64,000 nt of DNA from Phyllostachys edulis. Lineage: Eukaryota; Streptophyta; Magnoliopsida; Poales; Poaceae. A model generated the notes under the pieces. The model worked only from the letters and a program-made list of their open reading frames with translations, was not told the origin of the DNA and made no database searches. Made by a program: the position numbers and the translations under genes. The stretch lies in NCBI GenBank assembly GCA_036346405.1, contig CM070561.1, forward strand, positions 3,784,834-3,848,833, in the 5' to 3' direction. Positions 57,128-64,000 of the stretch are shown piece by piece (position 1 is the stretch's first letter; every line of letters starts with the position of its first letter).

Positions 57128-57365
57128 CACGAAAACCAATTTCCTAACGGGCTAAAACCGTCAAGAAAATGATTTTTGTTGACGGTAATGGAAAAAACCG
57201 CCAGGTTTAATATACTTGACGGTAACGGTTGTCCCGTCATGTAAACTAGATACCTAACGAGCAAAAACCATCAAGAAAATGATTTTTGTTGACGGTAATG
57301 GAAAAAACCGTCAGGTTTAATATACTTGACGGTAACGGTTGCCCCATCATGTAAACTAGATACCT
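57128..57365. repeat. 110-bp tandem duplication rich in ACCGTCA motifs
   Basis: GATTTTTGTTGACGGTAATG begins at 57171 and again at 57281, giving a 110-bp period. The two units are nearly identical, and shorter related motifs continue to 57650. Fits subterminal repeats of a CACTA-like element. Confidence 0.8.
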
Positions 57366-57680
57366 GGCGGGCCAAAACCGTCACGAAAATAATTTTTGTT
57401 GATGGTTATTGCTGAACCGTCAGGTTAATGTTTCTTGACGGTTATCACCCGTCAGCCAAATGATTTTTATGGACGGTTCACAAAATCGTCAAGAAAATAT
57501 AGAAAAATCGTCAGCAAATATTTGCTTGACGGTTAACCGTCAGACAAATTAGATTTTCCTGACCACCCAGACTTGAGGGGATTTTTCTGACAATTAACCG
57601 TCAGAAAAATAAAACCTGACGGGTTTTTCTATTTTTCTGACGGTTTTCGATCGTAGGGAAAAACCCCTTTTCTAGAAGTG

Positions 57681-59056
57681 TCTATTAGGCGGTGCGAGAA
57701 AAACTGTAGATGGGGTCAAGCCGAGCCCAATGAGTCCAAGCAGCGCTTGTTCACGTACATGCATGTCTAGAGATGCTGCAGAAACATTGTAGATGGAGTC
57801 AAACCAAATTACGTGCCCGCCCGTTGGTCCGACGGCGTTATGGGACAAAATGAATTTAAAGCACCGAATACAATAAAATGTAATTGCACTAATTAATTAG
57901 CTAGGTGGTTCATTTCAACCTTCTTTTCTAACGTGGGACTAACATGGCAACGTCAGCCGCATTACGAATGGATCGGGGTATTACAATATCACTCATTCAA
58001 TTTCTTAAATTGGTATAATATACGGCTTGGATTCAATACAATAACCGTTAGTATTCTAATATGAGAGAGTATATGTTTTTTATTTTCATTGTGTAGGAAT
58101 TTATACCTCATTTTATTAATAGTTGTATCTATAAAAAATACCCGTAGTAAAACTTTTAAGAAATGGTATTAGTAGATTTGTAATAAAAATACTTTCACAT
58201 CGTTATATTTTTTATACTTTTTAATAATATGTAATAAGAAAAGGTAGTAACCAACGGTGTGCATTAAAGGCCACGTCAATATCTAAAACAACAACTATTT
58301 GGAAATGGATGCAGTATATGTACATTCCCAATTAGTTGGATAAAAAAATATAAAATCTAAACTACCAACGCAATAGTTGTTATAATGGCTTGAATGATCA
58401 AAACAAAGGTATCCAAAAATATATAAATTTGGAATTATTTTTTTAAAAAAAAATCCTAATGCGTGTATATCAGTTCAGAAATAGAACTTTACTAAACAAT
58501 AAAATTTTAAAATAGTAATATTCAAGATTCACAACTAAAATTCCAAACTAGAACCGTGCGGTGCACCAGTTGATGACTAGTTAGCTATAATAACTATACC
58601 TAGTCCAAAGTCCAAATATCAGACCATATATATGCTCCATAAAATTAGGCAGGCCGGGGTTTTAACTTGGGGTTATCGTATTTAGAGTTTGGTTGCCAGT
58701 TAGCTATCATTTTTTTAAAAACAAAAAACAAAAGAATGCTCTAAACGCATATTTTTTCAATAGGATGTAGACATGTGCAGGTTCTCTTTGGGACGTTCTA
58801 GTACATGTATTACGGATCACCCTTTCTTAGTAGACAAGCACTTCGATAAATCTATTTGATTTTTCTAGCGGTATATACAGACACAGAAATTGGCAGTATA
58901 TACAGACACAGAAATTGGCAGCATGTGACAATGAGTAGTAGATACTCAATGTTTGTGCTATCTTCCAGTTGCTGATCGATGTACCAATTAATTAATGCCT
59001 CTTAATCAACTGTATGTGTACGTTTTTATTCGACTTGAATAAATTCTCTCTCAAAA
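57681..59056. other. AT-rich intergenic sequence, possible Helitron 3' end at 58550-58581
   Basis: No gene is seen. CCGTGCGGTGCACCAG followed by GATGACTAG and a T at 58582 resembles the short hairpin plus CTAG terminus of plant Helitrons. The stem is only 4 bp (GTGC/GCAC) and no 5' terminus was found. A 25-bp direct tandem duplication (GGTATATACAGACACAGAAA unit) lies at about 58869-58920. Confidence 0.3.
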
Positions 59057-59888
59057 TTGTGCCTAGCAAATGCTAGTTTGAAAATTAGATTTGAAAAGCT
59101 TTTCAGGATCTGTGAGGATCATGAGATTTGTGTTGCTAATTGCTGGTTAGATAGGACTTGGAATATTCAGTTTATCAGAAGTTTTGGGAGTGAGGAAACC
59201 CTTCGGTGGGAAGGCTTGAAAAGTTTACTGTACAAGGTGACTTTAGTAGAGAGAAGTGAGAGTTTGAAATGGTGTTTACATACTTCTGGGCATTTTTCGG
59301 TCAAGTCTTTATATAGTCATATTGCTTTGGTGGGTGGGGGGGGGGGGGGTGACTAGCTGGAAGTTACAGAGATTATGGAATAGCAAAATTCCTTTGAAAG
59401 TTAAAAATTTTCTTTGTCAGGTTTACCAGGGCCGTATTCAGACAGCTAAGCAGTTGAATTTAAGAGGTTGGAAAGGAGATGTTAATTGTGTTCTATGTGG
59501 TATCACTGAGGATTCTGATCACGTGCTTTTTCGTTGTGTTTTGGCAAGATTTGCTTGGTGTTGTATCAAAGAAGCTTTTCTTTGGGATAGAATTCCAGAT
59601 TCTATTGATGATCTGCACTTAGGGTGGCTCGATAACAGAGGTGCTACTGACTATAACTTTGGTCTTCTCAGTTTTGCAGCTCATGCATGGACTCTTTGGA
59701 ATTTTAGGAACAAAGGGGCTATTGAAAGGATTTTCCCTAAATTTTCAATTAAAGTCATGTTCAAACTTATATCTTGCTTGCAGAGATGGCTTACCCTCCT
59801 TACAAGCATTGACCAGCGAAAGTTTGCTCATCTTCTAGAGCGTTTGGGGGACTGGATGAAGATCTTTTGTGCTTCAAGTCAGATTTAG
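59057..59888 (+). pseudogene. LINE reverse transcriptase C-terminus with zf-RVT domain
   Basis: The frame opens with NASLKIRFEKLFRICEDHE and LKWCLHTSGHFSVKSLYSH. The zinc-binding reverse-transcriptase region then has WNSKIPLKVKNFLCQVYQG, CVLCGITEDSDHVLFRCV and the AHAWTLWNFRNKGAIER tail. A run of 14 G at 59336-59349 forces a frame change between the two halves, so the product is broken there unless the run is miscounted. The stop is at 59886-59888. Confidence 0.85.
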
Positions 59889-60134
59889 CTTGGTTCCTGT
59901 ATTTTGCTTGGTTTAGATGTTTGTTATCTGTAAGACTCGTTCCAGTGCTCTTCAGTCGTTATCCTTGTTGGATGTTTTGTCTAGCTGATGGGGAGTTTGT
60001 CAGTTTATGGCTTTACCTAGTCTGTCTAGTTCAGTTGGTTTCCCCAGCTTCTTTCTTTCTTGTGGTTATGACTATGTTTGTAATTTGCTGATTAGCTTTT
60101 TATAAAAGCCGGATTTATCCTTGTTTAAAAAAAA
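59057..60134 (+). mobile_element. 5'-truncated LINE (non-LTR retrotransposon)
   Basis: Only the C-terminal part of a LINE reverse transcriptase protein is present, followed by a 3' untranslated region and an A8 tail at 60127-60134. 5' truncation and a 3' A tail are the normal outcome of LINE insertion. No flanking target duplication could be assigned with confidence. Confidence 0.8.
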
Positions 60135-60517
60135 CTTTGGGTTGATCATCTTGCAAATAAATCTACGTGCGAGGAAAAAATGACGGTTGTTAGCTGCACA
60201 AATCCCAAAAAAATAACCGTGCAAGAAAAATAACTACCGCAATACAGTATTCAATCAGGCATTAGTATTAGTTTTAGTGCAGTGTAAAATCGAATTTGCA
60301 TCAATTTTACCACAACGTGAGTACGTGACGGACGCCCACCAGACCACAAGTCACACCCTCCTATCTCTCTCTCCCTCTCTCCCTCCCTCCCCCTTCACGA
60401 CTCTTCGAGGCGCTCAGGCGCCCAGTACTAGGACAACCGACCAGGCCACCACACCCTCCTCTCTCCCTCCCTGTCTCCCTCTCTCAGAATCTCTCTCCAC
60501 GTCTCTTCGAGGCACAC
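60135..60517 (+). promoter_or_regulatory. upstream region of F-box gene with CT-rich tracts
   Basis: About 380 bp lie between the LINE tail and the start codon. CTCTCTCCCTCC-type pyrimidine tracts occur at about 60360-60395 and 60450-60500, close to the ATG. Such tracts are common in grass core promoters and 5' UTRs. No convincing TATA box is seen at a normal distance. Confidence 0.4.
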
Positions 60518-61809
60518 ATGGCGACCAGGAAGTCTCAGCGAATCGCCAACCGTGCCTCCGCCGCCGTGGCCAATCCCGATCCCGAGCAAGAGTGGTACGT
60601 ACAGTGCTTCACTTGCCTCATCAACCCTAGTCCGTATCTGCCAATATCTCATCTCTCTCGATCTGTTTTACCTTGCTTATTTGCTTACTTGCTGATGGAT
60701 TTCTTTTTCTCCGGCGGCCACGAAGGCGTGACTGGGCAGCCCTGCCGCCGGAACTGGTGTCGCGCGTCGTGGACCGCCTCCTGGACAACGACCTGACCGA
60801 TCTCATCCGGTTCCGTGTGGTGTGCAAACCATGGAAGGACGCCGCGCCAGACCCCCGCGCTCTCGGTGCACGCATCGACCACCGATTCCACCCTCGCCGG
60901 TGGATCATGCTCCCGGGGCCCGCCGGCGGCGGCACGCTCCGCAAGTTTCTCAACATCGCCACCAGGAAGATAGTCGAGATAGATCTGCCGGCGCTCGCAA
61001 ACCACGCCGTGGTCGCTGGATCCGCCGCGGCGCCCGAGGGCATGCTCGTTCTGCGGGACGAGAGCACCCTCGTCGTGCGTCTCCTTAATCCCCTCACCGG
61101 GCACGTCGTCGACCTCCCGTCGGTGAGGACGTTGCAGCGTGGTGGCCGCACGGGGGCCGTTTCAAGAAATTTCCGAGACGAACACACGGTGACGGCCGCC
61201 GGCTTCGCCGACGACTCCACCGTCGTGATCTACTTCCACAACATCAACAAGATGGCCGTGGCCAGGCCTAGCGACGCACGCTGGACCCGGGTCGATGGCC
61301 TCCAGTCGCCGCTCCTCTCAACGTTCACTTTCCAGAGCCGCTTCTACTGCATCGACCACCAGGCGCTCATGGTGGTGAACACCGTGGAGGCGCGGCCGCA
61401 GGTGGTGGTCGCCGCCGACCTGAACAGGAGGCTTTACAACGTCAACATGGTGGACAACGGCGGAAAGCTTATGCTGGTGTGCCGCCCTTCGCAGTGGAAT
61501 CGCGAAATGAGTTACTGGCGAAGCGTGATTATTCTGCTGTACGAGGTGAACTTGGAAGAGGGGACGTTGCTCCGAGTCCATGATCTGGGTAGCCAAGCTG
61601 TGTTCACTGGCGACCTCGGCGCGGTGCTGCTGCCCAGCACAAGATACTATCCCTCAGTCAGGTCCAACACCGTCTACTTCCGGTTCGGCCAGTCCCAGAG
61701 ACACTTTGGTGTCCAACGCATGGGCAGACGTCCTGGATATTACCCCATGATGGAGGATATTCTTGCTAAGTACCTTGCTAAGTATGTCACTTGCACTAAC
61801 GACGAGTGA
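60518..61809 (+). CDS. F-box protein with C-terminal DUF295-type domain (two exons)
   Basis: Exon 1 is 60518-60594 and exon 2 60726-61809, with intron 60595-60725 bounded by GTACGT and CACGAAG. The splice joins CAAGAGTG to GCGTGAC and keeps frame through QEWRDWAALPPEL, giving 386 residues. The start MATRKSQRIANRASA is basic. The F-box (about residues 29-66: ALPPELVSRVVDRL, then RFRVVCKPWKDA) should bind SKP1 and make the protein a substrate adaptor of an SCF ubiquitin ligase. The rest, with LLNPLTGHVVDLPS and a terminal MEDILAKYLAKY, fits the DUF295 domain common in grass F-box proteins. Targets are unknown. It is high in GC, unlike its flanks, and has no internal stop, so it looks intact. 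An alternative start inside the intron would remove the upstream context. Confidence 0.88.
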
Positions 61810-61907
61810 TTCTTTGAGTGCATTTGTATGTTGATTTTATGTTGTTTCGGTACTTTAATGTTGAATAATGTTTGTCGAGACTAGTGAACAAGTTGTAATA
61901 GTTGTTC

Positions 61908-61922
61908 TGTAATAATAAAAGA
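61908..61922 (+). terminator. likely poly(A) signal region of F-box gene
   Basis: AATAATAAAAGAAC lies about 100 bases past the stop, after T-rich and TGTTT sequence. It is a plausible plant near-upstream element. Confidence 0.45.
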
Positions 61923-61979
61923 ACAGATTTGCTAAATCTCATGCAACTGAAATTTTCTTAAAAATCGGTCACTTTACCT

Positions 61980-62350
61980 TTGGATCGGCATAGAGATTCG
62001 TGCTCGGGAGGGTCATCGCCCTCTTCTCCAGCCGGCGGCACCCTCTTCAACGACGCAAGCGTATTAGGGTTAGGGTTCACCGGCACTGGAGTTTAGAGGG
62101 AGGAGGGGGTCACGGGACAGAGGAGGGCGATGGGCGATGACGACGGATGGGTCGGTGATGAGCTTGACATTAGGTGGCCGCCGGAGAAGAGGAAGAACGC
62201 GGCAGCGGCGGAGGATTAGGAGGGCGGAGGTAGTGGTGCTGGTGAGGCGGCGGGAGGGTGGGGGCTGGGGGGGCAGCAGTGGCTGGGCCAAGGGTGGGAT
62301 TGGTGGGGGTGGGTTAAGGTTTGGGTTGGGTGGGATTTTATACATATGAG
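61980..62350. other. GC-rich stretch without recognised gene
   Basis: G-rich on the plus strand with a short TTAGGGTTAGGGTT run at 62068. Open frames on both strands are low-complexity (Arg/Gly-rich or Pro-rich) and carry no domain. It may be a fragment of a gene 5' region or of a transposon. Nothing further can be supported. Confidence 0.25.
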
Positions 62351-62529
62351 ACGAGAGAATCTAGGCCACATAATGTCCATCTAATGGTAACAAAGTGTTT
62401 GATTTTTTTTAAAAAAAAATCAGGTAACTGTGCGATAGATAGACCCATAAAAGAACTTGGTAGTCATCAACTTGTACATTTTCGATAACTTTCCCATGCA
62501 TGCTATAAAGCAATTTGGATAACTTGTGC

Positions 62530-63068
62530 TCCAGTGTTATGCAAATCTTTGCCTGGCCAGTTGATCTTGGCAATGCGTCACGGCAGAAAATTTACAGGAG
62601 AAAGAGGCAGGCCTCATCCACCAAAATGCACATTGTGCAATGTTGAGAACGAATCATGCCTGGCTGCCTGCACCTGTTCCTCAGTTGTCCTTATACAAAA
62701 GCAGTATGGCAAGCAATATCAAGGTGGAGTAGGCTGACTGCCCTGTGGCCATCCTCAACGAAGACCACCATGGGAAGCCTGTTGGTACAATGCGCGCAAA
62801 GCAACGTTTAAGCAGCATAGAAAGGCAGGGGGCAGCCTTATCATCCTGACAATATAGAAGCTATATGGAACGAGGGCGACGGTAGAATCTTTGGACAAGA
62901 GATGCACACCCACCAACATGTGATCTGGGAGATAAAAGAAGAATTTGCAGCATGGAAGGTGGCGGGTGCCGCCCATTTGTCTGAAATTTGATTTTTGTTT
63001 CAATAATAGGTGTTTTGTTTGTTGCTTGGTTTGTTTCCTGTTGCCTGCTCTAACCCGGTTTTTTTGTA
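62530..63068 (+). pseudogene. LINE remnant: zf-RVT and C-terminal tail
   Basis: Split across frames: PKCTLCNVENES, then LFLSCPYTKAVWQAI-type codons near 62672-62720, then NARKATFKQHRKAGGSLII (near 62790-62850) and EIKEEFAAWKVAGAAHLS ending in TGA at 62989. This order is that of a LINE reverse transcriptase C terminus. Several frameshifts mean it is dead. It is a different LINE from 59057-60134, judging by sequence. Confidence 0.7.
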
Positions 63069-63310
63069 GGGAAATTAAACACACCGGTATAAGAAATTTA
63101 TCCGAGGACAGCAATACAACCGGTTACCGCAAATTTTGGACGAAATTTTTTAATTGAATTTTGAATTTTTCAGATGTAAAGACAAACTTTATATAAATTT
63201 TAATTGAAATTTGAATTTAGATGAAAATTCAATAAATCCGAATTTTTTTGCCCGGTATAAAAATTTATCGAACCCCACCGATAACACCGGTAGCCAGCGA
63301 AATTTCGGCA
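63069..63310. repeat. AT-rich insertion with repeated CCGGTATAA...AATTTATC motif
   Basis: CCGGTATAAGAAATTTATCCG at about 63081 and CCGGTATAAAAATTTATCG at about 63250 form a direct repeat. GAAATT and AAATTTCGG lie near the edges. The sequence separates the LINE coding end from T/G-rich text resembling its 3' untranslated region. Class not determined. Confidence 0.35.
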
Positions 63311-63397
63311 ATAGATTTTTCCTTGGTTGTTTGTTGCCGTCGCCTTTGTCTGGGTCATCCTAACCCATTAATTATGTACTAAACTCCTCTCTCTCTT

Positions 63398-64000
63398 AAC
63401 TAGCCGAGTGCTCGTGCGTTGCAACGGATCTCAAATAAACACATATATGTCCTAAACTTGAAAAACCAATATGCATAAGGTAATTATCCTTGCATATAAA
63501 GTTGCATACAAAATTCACATCCAATCAACAAGCCACAAACATATATGTGATCGAGTTCGGGCAGACTAGCGTGTAGAATGTTAATTGTTTAGAAAGTTTA
63601 AGGTGATCGATGTGGGTCAAGGAAGAAAAAAAGAGCTGTCAGATTATTGTTGTTCACTTGTAGAAGCATATGGGTGAATTAGCTTTTGTCTTCTCGTTGT
63701 TAATTAGTATGAAAATTTGGCATCCTCTTTTACTGCTAACTGGAGTTAAGTCTCTTAACACCATACTGTTATTGTCTAATTTAGTTAGGCTAAATAAGAA
63801 AAAGAACTTGCAGAATTATCCCGTTTGTTAAGTTTCTCACTTTTCATATTTCATATTTAGTTGCTATCAGGAAAAATTGCTTTTAGAAATTGGTGTTCCA
63901 GTAGAGTGAAAACTATAAGTACTATTTGTGATTTCTTAAAAACAAATACTAAGCACAATACTTAATGGAGAGTGCTAAACACGCCAGTAGCTAGTTACAT
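63398..64000 (-). mobile_element. probable Helitron 3' terminus and body (5' end outside window)
   Basis: The reverse complement of 63398-63426 reads CCGTTGCAACGCACGAGC, then ACTCGGCTAGTT. This is the GC-rich stem-loop followed closely by CTAG|T that marks many grass Helitron 3' ends. The body would extend to the right edge; no 5' TC terminus is visible. No gene is seen in this stretch. Confidence 0.4.

Larger units (their letters stand above)
54995..57680. mobile_element. putative second CACTA-like element (tentative borders)
   Basis: The right border reads TTTTCTAGAAGTG, reverse complement CACTTCTAGAAAAGGGG, preceded by many ACCGTCA/TGACGGT subterminal motifs. Left candidates start GTATTAGAAAGC with a few TGACGGTT motifs (55018-55070). 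TCT occurs just outside both borders (54992-54994 and 57681-57683). The left inverted repeat match is weak, so the border may be wrong. A spliced gene remnant lies inside at 55980-56695. Confidence 0.4.

Noticed and set aside
60627..61220. Long open frames on the minus strand across the F-box gene
   Set aside because: They mirror the GC-rich coding strand of the DUF295 F-box gene, have no domain and no splice support.
62070..62345. Proline-rich minus-strand frame of 91 codons
   Set aside because: Low-complexity GC-rich sequence, no introns or domain; not supported as a gene.
62395..62425. T8A9 palindrome as a regulatory site
   Set aside because: A simple homopolymer pair with no further context.

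Overview
This window is repeat-dominated plant nuclear DNA, almost certainly from a grass. The evidence is nested Ty3/gypsy and Ty1/copia LTR retrotransposons of grass type, a CACTA transposon, LINE remnants, and one GC-rich F-box/DUF295 gene of the kind expanded in rice-like genomes. I cannot name the species. A 100-base N run (15204-15303) marks a scaffold join.

Layout. 1-15203: the 3' two thirds of a Tat-lineage gypsy element (copy A, + strand, to 7019), a minus-strand fragment of another Tat element ('X', 7020-8005), then a long-LTR copia element of Sirevirus type (8006 to the gap). 15304-18447: LTR-like sequence rich in GGAGGTC with a periodic palindrome array. 18841-20837: a plus-strand LTR of Del/Tekay style. 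20838-21157: X fragment. 21158-31381: complete Tat gypsy element (copy B, target duplication TAAAC) inserted in X. 31382-32341: X continues. 32342-42604: complete Sirevirus-like element (target duplication GTAGG) inserted in the reverse-transcriptase YADD codons of X. 42605-46984: the 5' half of X (pol, protease, gag, 5' LTR, minus strand), itself carrying a solo-LTR-like insertion. 46985-54838: degenerate LTRs in both orientations, holding a non-autonomous CACTA element (47854-50116, target duplication AGT). 54842-57680: CACTA-like subterminal repeats around a small spliced gene remnant. 59057-60134: 5'-truncated LINE. 60518-61809: intact two-exon F-box gene, the only convincing host gene. 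62530-64000: LINE remnant, a small repeat insertion and a probable Helitron end.

Two points govern how everything else is read. First, 1-15203 and 24406-39546 are the same nested structure, with the same insertion sites, in the same order, and the first copy stops exactly at the N gap. This looks like an unmerged assembly duplication, or else a recent segmental duplication. Second, many differences between the copies sit at CTG/CAG triplets, where bases are scrambled in blocks, while other blocks are nearly identical. This fits consensus error at CHG-methylated cytosines in unpolished long reads, so many apparent frameshifts may not be real. Stop codons shared by both copies in clean blocks are probably genuine.

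The most interesting biology is retroelement biology: an antisense, spliced coiled-coil gene between pol and the 3' LTR of the Tat elements; hairpin arrays in LTR U3 regions; a dense set of GCGGTANTACCGC palindromes in the Sirevirus-like LTRs; and three loci with GGTC/GACC-type repeats, one being a ~78-bp periodic array of 42-nt palindromes. I saw no sign of a novel multi-gene host system.
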